Positions 1 through 10,321 of a stretch of DNA of 64,000 nucleotides are shown here, piece by piece (the stretch's first letter is position 1; each line of letters begins with the position of its first letter). The DNA lies in NCBI GenBank assembly GCA_950097015.1, contig CATNEN010000039.1, positions 11,572,001 to 11,636,000 on the forward strand, read 5' to 3'. Made by a program: the position numbers and the translations under genes. Under the pieces are notes generated by a model. The model did not search any database and was not told the DNA's origin. It saw only the letters and a program-made list of their open reading frames with translations. This DNA comes from Macrostomum hystrix (Eukaryota; Platyhelminthes; Macrostomidae).

Positions 1-315
1 GGGACAGTGGTTGCCTGTTTGTGGGGGACATTGGTTGCCTGTTTGTGGGGGACATTGGTTGCCTGTTTGGGTGTCAGCGGTTGCCTGTTTGTGGGGGACA
101 TTGGTTGCCTGTTTGTGGGGGACAGTGGTTGCCTGTTTGTGGGGGACATTGGTTGCCTGTTTGTGGGGGACATTGGTTGCCTGTTTGTGGGGGACATTGG
201 TTGCCTGTTTGTGGGGGACATTGGTTGCCTGTTTGTGGGGGACATTGGTTGCCTGTTTGTGGGGGACATTGGTTGCCTGTTTGTGGGACATAGGTTGCCC
301 GTTTGGGTGACATTG
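1..315. repeat. 24-bp minisatellite in ANAPC1 intron
   Basis: About 12 near-identical units of GGGGGACATTGGTTGCCTGT+TTGT. The array runs off the left edge. It lies in the intron downstream of ANAPC1 exon 8; the open frames across it are artefacts of a period divisible by three. Confidence 0.95.
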
Positions 316-386
316 GTTCGCTAAGAGTATACACTGCAAATGTAGTCAATCTATGCGTACACGATTGCTAAAGTGAAGCTACGCAC

Positions 387-1025
387 CTGATCCAGCACCC
401 AGTCCTCGCTAGGCTCCATCAGATTCCACAGCACAAGGCCTCTAGCTAGGCAGCGCAATTGCAATAGATCTGGCCTAACAAAATCCAGATGATAGGGCGT
501 ATCGGGCACTGCTAGCCAGGCGCTGACAGCTGAATCCTCGCTAGCCATGTACATCAGGGCCAATGCGGCAATGGCGCCCGGAGCAGTGACCTCCACATTG
601 TAGGTGTCGCCCTCGTGAATCTGGTGACTGGACTCGTAGCCAAGACAGACGCCGCCGTTGACAGCGCCGACGCTGCTGCTGCTGTTGCCGGCGTTGCCAT
701 TTTGATTGTTGCCAGAGCCAGACTGGGGCCCAGCCTGTTGAGCAGTCGGCGCGCCATTGGCTAGCATCATGAGTAGATCGGCTGGGCCGGATCTGGGATC
801 CCTAGCAACCGATAATCCTCTGCGCCTTCCGCCAATCATGTAGGCCCACAGTAATTCAGCCGTGTTGGGATCAGACCCGCCGCCACGCTGAGTGCAGATG
901 AGGCCCAGTGCCATGCCTGAGCAGGTGGCAACTAATTGGCGGCACTGGTTATTGTGAGGCTCAAGGCCAGCCGGTTGTCCTATCTCAGACAGCAGCACAC
1001 TGGCCAGGTGATTGTGCCCGGAGCC
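387..1025 (-). CDS. ANAPC1: ANAPC1 exon 8 of window: PC repeats
   Basis: 639 nt, phase 0 (CGCTACAG|GGC; GATCAG|GTGCGT). It carries ASVLLSEIGQPAG, a Ser/Asn/Gly insert, EGDTYNVEVTAPGAIAALAL and APDTPYHLDFVRPDLLQLR. These align with vertebrate EGDTINVDVTCPGATLALAM and APDTMYLLDFVKPEFLLLR. The next exon is off the left edge. Confidence 0.93.
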
Positions 1026-4000
1026 CTGTAGCGGGGCAGTGTCAGGGAGGGGTCAGTTGACTAGGATTACTCAATGCGATGTGGGGCTGGGGACTAAATG
1101 GAAAGACTGTGGTATAGTGTGGGATTTGGGGAAGTGGGATAGACTATGCAATTCTAAAGAGAGTGGGATAGACTATGCGATTCTAGAGAGATTGGGATAG
1201 ACTATGGGATTCTAGAGAGATTGGGATAGACTATGCGATTCTAGAGAGATTGGGATAGACTATGGGATTCTACAGAGATTGGGATAGACTATGGGATACT
1301 AAAGAGATTGGGATAGACTATGGGATTCTAGAGATTGGGATAGAGTATGGGATTCTAGAGAGATTGGAATAGACTATGGGATACTAAAGAGATTGGGATA
1401 GACTATGGGATTCTAGAGATTGGGATAGACTATGGGATTCTAGAGAGATTGGGATAGACTATGGGATTCTAGAGATTGGGATAGACTATGGGATTCTAGA
1501 GATTGGGATAGACTATGGGATTCTAGAGAGATTGGGATAGACTATGGGATTCTAGAGAGATTGGGATAGACTATGGGATTCGGAAGAGAGGATAGAATAA
1601 CAACGGTAGTAGGTTAGTCAGAGTCAAACCTGGTAAACTAGGCCAAGTCCCAGCACAGCGGCAGAGTGCATCAGTTTCGGCAGTTCCATATCTACACTGG
1701 CAGGCGGCAGCAGGGCACTGACGTGCAGCGCAGCGGTTCTGTAGTAGCCCTCGTCCATGCTGGCCCGCTTTGACGCGGCCAGGCCTAGCAGGGTGGCAAC
1801 CGTCAGCATCTCGTCTCCGTTGCTAAGCATGGCTCGAATTCTTTCAGTGGCCAGATGACGCAGGTGGCCGTTAATGCCCAGGCCAAGTAGGAATCCGCAC
1901 TGCTCACCGCTGAAGCTCTGGGATCGATGACAGAAAGAGGAATGATGATCAGATTGAGCTACACTTACTGACTTAAATCACAGTCTGAGTACTGAGTAGT
2001 AATGAGTAGTAAAATGTTTTGTCGAAAATCGAGCTACATTTTAAACGATTTTAATTTTAATACTTGACAAACATACAAACGGGGTTGTAGACTAGTGGTA
2101 TAGAGCGTCGGAATCACAGATTTTCAAAAAGAATTTACCTCAATGGGCAGTGGCAGCTGTCTGGCCTGAGAAATAGATCTCAGAGCGAACCAAATCCAGG
2201 ATTCATCCAATCCGACTAGACCCGGTGCGTAAGTCAGGCCGGCCGCTGCGCCATTGTGAAACTCGCCCCAGAGTCGCGATACGGCGCCAGCGTCCAGCGT
2301 GACGCTGCGCTGATTGTCGCACCTGCCGGTGGTGTTCAAAGGCGGCACGAATTCGCCTCCGCCGGCGCTCAAACACATGGCGGCAGACCAGCTGCGCTGG
2401 GTGCGAATGGCCAGGCCGAGGGCGCCCATGCCGATTGGCAGCATGAGGGTGCGATTGCACAGCTCTGCTAGCTGGGCCTGCGGGGAGACGAATGGACATT
2501 GCTGGGTAATTGATGGGGGACGAATGGACATTGCTGGGTAATTGATGGGGGACGAATGGACATTGCTGGGTAATTGATGGGGGACGAATGGACATTGCTG
2601 GGTAATTGCTGGGGGACGAATGGACATTGATGGGTAAGGAATTGGTATTACACGAAAGTACAGTTGATGGGTAAGAAAGTACATAGATGTGGGACGAATG
2701 TACATTAATAGATAAGTGATTAGTGGGGACAAATGTACATTAATAGATAAGTGATTAGTGGGGACAAATGTACATTAATAGATAAGTGATTAGTGGGGAC
2801 AAATGTACATTAATAGGTAAGAGATTAGTGGGGACGAATGTACATTGATGTGGGACGAATGTACATTGATGTGTAAGAGATTTATGGGGGACGAATGTAC
2901 ACTTGTGGGTAAAATATAATGAGGGATAAGGATAGCGCAAGTTACTAGACCTGATTTTCCTCCAACAACTGGTGCGCCGCTGCAGCCGCGGCCGCCTTAG
3001 ACACGAAGTAGGCCCGATCAACTGTCTGCAGCATGCGGTAGGCCTCGCGCACTCGCAGATCGTCAGGAAATAGGCGTTCAACAACCGGATGGCGTTCTAG
3101 TAGCTGAAGCACTGCGTACTTTGCCTGCCAGCCTTGGGAAACTGACTCGGCGGAAGCGGCAGCATCCTGTGACAGACATGACATTGGCATTGTTTGAACA
3201 TAGACAGCTAACAAAGAATAGGGGAATCTATGGAAGTAGAGTGGGAAAATAGCGGAATAGGTTGGGAGACGGGTACAATGGCAGTGTAAGGTAGGAAAGG
3301 GGTAGAATGGCAGGTAGGGAAGTAGGGAAAGAGAGAGGTAGAATCGCAGGGTAGGGAAATAGAGAGGTAGAATGGCAGGGTTAGCGATGGAGAAGAGTAG
3401 AATGGCGGGTAGGGAAAGAGTGGGGTAGAATGGCAGGGTTAGGGATGGAGAGGGGTAGGTAGAATGGCAGGGTTTGGAATGGAGAGGGATAGAATGGCAG
3501 GGTTAGGAATGGAGAGGGGTAGAATGGCAGGGTTAGGAATGGAGAGGGGTAGAATGACAGGGTTAGGAATGGAGAGGGGTAGAATGGCAGGGTTAGGAAT
3601 GGAGAGGGGTAGAATGGCAGGGTAGGGAAAGAGAGGGGTAGAATGGCAAGGTCAGGGATGGAGAGGGATAGGTAGAATGGCAGGGTTTGGAATGGAGAGG
3701 GGCAGAATGGCAGGGTAGGGAAAGAGAGGGGTAGAATGGCAGGGTAGGGAAAGAGAGGGGTAGAATGGCAGGGTAGGGAAAGAGAGGGGTAGAATGGCAG
3801 GGTAGGAAAAGAGAGGGGTAGAATGGCAGGGAGAGACTCAAATATCGACAGGGAAGAGGGTATAGATGCACTTGTGAGGAGAATTAGGAGCATAATGTCA
3901 AAATCATTCGCACCTGAAGCGCTGCCGAAGAACCCGCCGTGGAGCCGACTGATCCAGCAGTGGCAGCGCCAGCAGCGGCGGCAGAGGCAGCAGCGGCGCC

Positions 4001-7000
4001 AACAACGCCGGAGCCGGCACCGCCAGCGGGGTAGGCGACGTCGATTCCACCGAGAGCAACGCCGCGTTGTCTTAGATGAAACTCGCGCTCGCCAACCACA
4101 TCCCAGGTGTCGGAGGGGACGGCAGCTGTTGCGGCCAGTTTAATCCTGGCTAGCTGTTCAGCTAAATCAACTCGGCCCAACAGTTCGCAAGTAGCCGGAT
4201 CTGAAGCTAGCGAAGCAGGGGGGCAGCCCTGCCTGCAGCGGTCCAGAGCCTCCAGCAGTGGCAGGGCAATGCCATACGGCAGTCGGGCCAAAGCGTCGGA
4301 TTTAAAACCGCGCGATCTCAGCAGTTCAACTAGGCGAACAAAACGGCCCTTTTTAGAGTCTGTCTGGTCGACATTGACGAGCAGTTCGTCCAGGCAATCA
4401 AGCATCAGGTGACAGTCGTCTGTGACGCCATCAACTCTAGGAAAAGTTCTTTGATATTTGTGTCGACTTTGCAGATCGCCAACTAGGCGGAGTCTGTCCA
4501 ACATTTCAGCGAATATTGACGGAGGCCGATGATTACTGGACAGCGAGGCTAGCAGGCCAGCGACTTTGCGGTCCTCGGCTGCTTCCTGGGCGAAGCCGGC
4601 CGTCAAATTGGTCGCGTCAGGCGCCGGAGATATGTGTGCAGACACCGATGCGGCCTCTGGATAATCGCTAGCGTAGTGACGAATGTATCTAACAATCATT
4701 GGAATACGGCCATCTTAGAGTACGGGCGATTGCTGATAAAAACAATGTTAGTCAATAATTCTGTTAATAATAATAATAATAATTGCAGAAGAGCTGCGGG
4801 CAATGCCACATCATTTGGTGACACTAGACCCGCAGCCAGCGAGGAGGCAATTCTGCCCATTTCGCTGACTCCTGAGCACACACGCGAACGTGCTGTACTG
4901 CAAGCAGACACACGCTCACACAGGTGTGTACATCTGCCCTGACTTTCTCATCGTCAGGCAGTGTACACTTCACTGTGCCTTGGAGGTTGGCCCTCAAGGG
5001 CATAAATTGCACGACAAGCCCCCAAGCCTTCTCTCCGCGGCTGCGCCCCAAATAAATGTGGCCTCGCCGTGGAATCGAACTTAGGGACCTTGGTGCGCGA
5101 GGCGAACGCGTTAACCGCTCTGCCACTCACCCCCTACTTCCGTTACTTCTCAAGTAAAAATTAACTAATAGGAAAACTAGCGGAAAAAAACGTTCAAAAA
5201 TTAAAGTATTTTTTCGAAAAGAAACTATAAACTACCAAAATTATTAGGGTTAATTAGCAAAGCAGATTAAAAAAACGAAAAATGTTGAGGATGAGTGTCA
5301 GCTGATAACGCGTTTGTCTCTAGCACCAAGGTCTCTAGCTTGGCGGCTTGTCATGCAGTTGATCCTATTGAGGGCCAACCTCAAACGTACAGTGAGAGTG
5401 TACATTCATTTGGGGCGCAGCCGCCGAGAGAAGGCTTGCGGGCTGGACTCGTCGTGCAATTCACGCCCTTGAGGGCCAACCTCCAAGGCACAGTGAGAGT
5501 GTACACTGCCTGACGATGAGAAAGTCAGGGCAGATGTACACACCTGTGTGAGCGTGTGCTCAGGAATCAGCGGAATGGACAGAACTGCCTCCTGGCTGCT
5601 AGGGTCTACTGTCAGCATGCGAGTGTTATTACCATAGAATTCTTACCTGTCCAAGCCCAGTCTGGCAGCCAGGGCGCACAGCAGTTTAGCCAGAGGCGGC
5701 AAACTAGGCCAAGCCGAAGCGGACAATTTCTCAGCCTCGTAGACCAGGTGAAGCGCCAGCAGAACCCTAATTGAATGCCTTCGCAGGTAGGCAGCCGCTG
5801 AGGCCGGCCTAGACCTGCTGGATCGCGCAGCAGTCGATGACGAAGATGACGATGACGTTGCGGGGTCGCAGCTGCAACCGGCCAGCTGCAGTACGTCGTC
5901 AATGGCGTCGCTACAACGATCGTCCGACATCAGCAAGCGCTGCCAATCGGCATCGCCGGAGCCCTGGCGCGGTCGTTTAGCCGCATCGTCATCTTCGTTG
6001 ACACCCACGACGAAGCTAGCAAAATCTAGATCCAGAGCTTCGCAGAGAACATCGGCAAATCTTTGCCATTCGGTTGTGACGCCGCCGTCGCTAGCCCCGG
6101 GCGAATAACTGGCTGAATACCAGCGCCTCAACAGGCCCAGATAGGCATCGGCTGGCAGTAGGCGTTGAAACGAATCCAGACAACGGCCGACTAGTTCGCC
6201 TACGCGCATTGGCGGCAGGCAGACTCGGCGCATTGTGCCGTCGGATAATTGCAGGTTGAATGAGCTTAGCGAGGCGTCTCTTAGGCCGCGACTAGAACTG
6301 GCGTTGCCTAAGTTACTACTAGCCGATGCAGTAGTATGACTAGTTGCGTTATTGAACAGGCGCGCCTGATGACTAGACGGTCGAGGTACTCGCATAGGCC
6401 CGCCAGCCGCGGAGAGCTGCGACAGAGCCGACGTCGGCGGTGGCGACGGCGGCGGCGGAGGCGGCGGCGGCAGATCGAACTCAGGCAGGGCGAGACGGCA
6501 CATTCGATGCGGCCCTGAGCAGAGTGTGAGCTCGCGACCATTGGACGGCTCCAAAATGACAATTAGACTCTGGTTTGGAATCCAGATGGCATCTAATGCT
6601 GGCAGAGATGACTGCGGAATGATTCATGGAATGGAAGAGCAATGATTACGGTTGGGATTTCATCTGATTTCGGTTGGGATTTTAACTGATTTCGGTTGGG
6701 ATTTCAACTGATTTCGGTTGGGATTTCATCTGATTTCGGTTGGGATTTTAACTTATTTCGGTTGGGATTTCAACTGATTTCGGTTGGGATTTTAACTGAT
6801 TTCGGTTGGGATTTTAACTGATTTCGGTTGGGATTTCATCTGATTTCGGTTGGGATTTTAACTGATTTCGGTTGGGATTTCAACTGATTTCGGTTGGGAT
6901 TTCAACTGATTTCGGTTGGGATTTCAACTGATTTCGGTTGGGATTTTAACTGATTTCGGTTGGGATTTCAACTGATTTCGGTTGGGATTTCAACTGATTT

Positions 7001-10000
7001 CGGTTGGGATTTTAACTGATTTCGGTTGGGATTTCAACTGATTTCGGTTGGGATTTCAACTGATTTCGGTAGGGATTTCAACTGATTTCGGTTGGGATTT
7101 TAACTGATTTGAGTGGGTATTTCAACCGATTTCAGCGAGGATTTATACTTACTTTAACTTGATTTGGTTAAAAATACTTTCATTTCAGATTATTTCATTG
7201 TCAGGGGATTAACCTCTTCCATACCGAGACTTTTTACTGCACTCCGTGAAAATCCGTATGGTCAGCATGGCTGACCATAGACTATTTCATCCTTGGCGTG
7301 TGGTCTTGCTTCACTCCATTAAAATCCGAAGCGAATTCTATGCAGTTCTTGCGCATCGATTTTTTATTCCTTAGACGAATGGGTGGGTGGCTGTAACGCA
7401 AAGCGTCTATGTCCTAAACCTTCCAGCCCTATATATGTACAGTAAGCAGTTTTCCTTCACTGCACTCTTTCTCTGCCCCCTCCAAGCTCACTGTGCTTGT
7501 GTGAAAAACTGTCTACTTGAGTGGCATGGACCAACTTATTACCAGCGACGAATCGTTTAGCGACTCAAGCAGTTCAGCATCGAGCCAAGAGTTAGCCATC
7601 GAGAGTAACAGTGAGGAGGACAACGATAAGGCTGATGAGAATGGACCTGCTTGGAGGATCGTAAACGATGAAGCTGACGAACGATCTGGAGTACTGCCTG
7701 AGTTTCTCGGGTCATCTGGCGTTACGAATGGCGTGACAGATCCCTGCAGTGCGCTGAACTATTTTGAAAAGTTCATTACGGAGGACATGATTAATCAGCT
7801 AAAGGAGAACACCAATGGTCGGGCTTGGGAGGAACTGCGACGCTTCGAAGAGCGCAGAGAAACTGATAACCAGCCATTGCCGCCTGGTCTGGCGGATTGG
7901 AAAGACTGCTCAGCAGCTGAAATAAAAAAGACACTTTGCCATCATTTTCTATATGGGAATTGTGCGAAAGCCTGAAATCCAGAGCTACTGGGCTACCAGC
8001 AGATTCCACGACAGCCAGTTGTTCCAAAGCGAAAGCTGCCTGTCACGGAACCGATTTCAGCAGATTCTTTCATATCTGAGGTTCTATGATTGCCGCGATG
8101 CCGACGCTACAGATCCACTGCACAAAATCCGGCCATTTCTTAACAGCTTTCGGCAAGCATGTCAGAGCAACTTTATGCCGGACAGGGATATCGCAGTTGA
8201 TGATGAACTAGTTCATCACAAAGGCAGACTGGCATTTAAGCAGTATATCCCGACCAAGCGTGCTAGGTATGGTATAAAGACCTACTGCCTGTGCGACTCG
8301 AAAACCGGCTACCTGTGGAATGTCCTAGTCCACTCAACATCTGAAGAAAACAACAAATTCGGCTCAGAGTTCAGTGGCCACAGTCTGTCCATTAGCGAGC
8401 GCATCGTCGCTGAGCTTTCCAAAGACCTGTTCTATCTTGTTCATCGAATATTCGTTGACAGCTTTTTTTGTTCTTATCGCTTAGCAATGTTCCTCCTTGA
8501 GCACAACACTCTGCTGACTGGAACCATTCGCTGCAACCGAGGCATCCCGCCGGAGCTCTTCCAACTGCCAACACCGGCTCCATCACATCGCTACATGCGT
8601 AGCGGCGATGTCCTGGCTGTCAAAGTATCGGACCGGAAGGCAAGCGGGGTTAAAACTCTGTACCTCATCGATACGTTCGGAACAGCAAAGAGCATTGAGC
8701 GTCAACGAGTTCGAAAAGGAGGCCAGGTAGAAGTGATCCGCAAGCCAGAGACAGTGATTGATTACTCAAAGTCAATGGGCGGTGTCGACAGACTGGACTC
8801 TGCACTTCAGCCATACCATCCGACCAGGAAGATGTACCGCTGGCACCAGAAGCTCGGTATTCATTTCCTGCTGCAGCTGGCGCACAATTCGTGGATCATT
8901 TACCACCTGTCAGGCGGCACACGCAAGTTTTTGCAGTTTGTGGAGCAGCTGGTTGTTGTCCTCATCGACAGCACTGGGCCAGGCAAGAAGCGGTGCTTTC
9001 GCCCTGCGCATGCAGCTGCTGGGCCTGCTGGCTCGCATCTTCCCTTCAAGCTGGCTGCTACGCCTGGAAACCAGCGTCCCGCTCGTCGCTGTAGAGTTTG
9101 CTATCAAAACGGCAGAAGCAAGCGCACTGTCTTCAGCTGCCATGAGTGCCCCGGTCAGCCTGGCCTCTGTGTCCCCGAATGCTTTCGTCAATGGCACAGC
9201 TGAGCTTCGATCTGGGTGACTCGACCATGGTGATGAACTGCTGATTGAATTCCCTGTTTAAAAAAACATCTAGGGATCTGTTTTTATAATGGGAGGGTAA
9301 ACAAAAAATTGTTAAAGGCAACAATATTTCACAGTTTGAAGTACATACATGCCAACTATACTTGCTCGTGCATCTTTAATCTTTATGTTTTGTGTTAAAT
9401 CCCCTTTTACTAAATCTCTACTCTTGTATATTCACACAAGAGTTTAAACTAAAAATGAATTATGACTGCTTCGATAGGAAATTTTTGATGCCGGTCATTT
9501 ATATCACTTCCATCTATCTGTAAGTTTAATTACTGTACTGTTCCTGTTCAATTATATTTTTATTCTCCGCGACTTTTCAGCCCATGTTTTGTGATGAATT
9601 CGTAGCTTGTTTCTTAAGCAGACTCGCGTCAACCTAGCAAAAATTATTGTCTACTCGCAGATCGGATAATTCTTTCTGAATGATTTCAAGGTCTCTAGTC
9701 TGTTCCACGTCGTTCCATTCACAGTTTTCTTTATTTTGCAAGTAAATTAACCCAATCCGTATTTTACTGCCACTCTTCGTACGACTTTTTCGCTGGAGGA
9801 TTTACGCCCATAGTCACTGTTCCGCATTACTTTGATTTTGTTACATCTACCGATGCAAGATATGATAGGTATCGCAAACAGAACAAATCAGGAATGACGT
9901 TTTAGCTTTTGAAAACTATGGTCAGCCTGGCTGACCATGCGGATTTTCACTGAGTGCTGCTTGTGCACGGGGCAGATAAGCCGCAAGTGCCATAGACTGT

Positions 10001-10279
10001 CGGCTGCCCAGAAAATGTATATGGTCAGCCTGGCTGACCAGCGGATTTGAATGGGTTAATCGCATTAGAAGCCTCCCGGCTTGAATAATTGAACTTTGCA
10101 GGAATCGAACCACTGACCTGATCTCCAGCACCGCCACCTACTGACCAGCCAGCGGCGCCGGTCATTGTGCCGAGGAGACGGAGAAAGCGCAACTCGCGCT
10201 GTCTGGGCAACAGATAGCAGGCGTAGCGATAATTTCCGGTGGCATCGTCCGCTATGAATGTTCGGCCTAGAATTGGCGA

Positions 10280-10321
<42 letters not shown>

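Larger units (their letters stand above)
7209..10059 (+). mobile_element. piggyBac-type DNA transposon, near complete
   Basis: Bounded by TTAACC (7209) and GGGTTAA (ending 10059), the piggyBac terminal signature with TTAA target duplication. Subterminal inverted repeats match over ~44 bp: 7237-7280 against 9916-9960. Each includes the palindrome TGGTCAGCMTGGCTGACCA. A third palindrome copy at 10021-10040 makes the right end longer, as in known asymmetric piggyBac ends. It sits in ANAPC1 intron 2, transcribed opposite to the host gene. Confidence 0.93.

Noticed and set aside
2078-2125. tRNA-like A-box (TAGACTAGTGG) in a short ANAPC1 intron
   Set aside because: No B-box or cloverleaf partner within 80 bp; too little to call a tRNA or SINE.
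3381-3893. Pro/Leu/Phe-rich minus-strand frame
   Set aside because: Lies in the purine-rich minisatellite of an ANAPC1 intron; repeat artefact.
4790-5135. True tRNA genes at the SINE heads
   Set aside because: A- and B-boxes are present, but the cloverleaf is degraded and the same 300-bp body follows each, as in SINEs.
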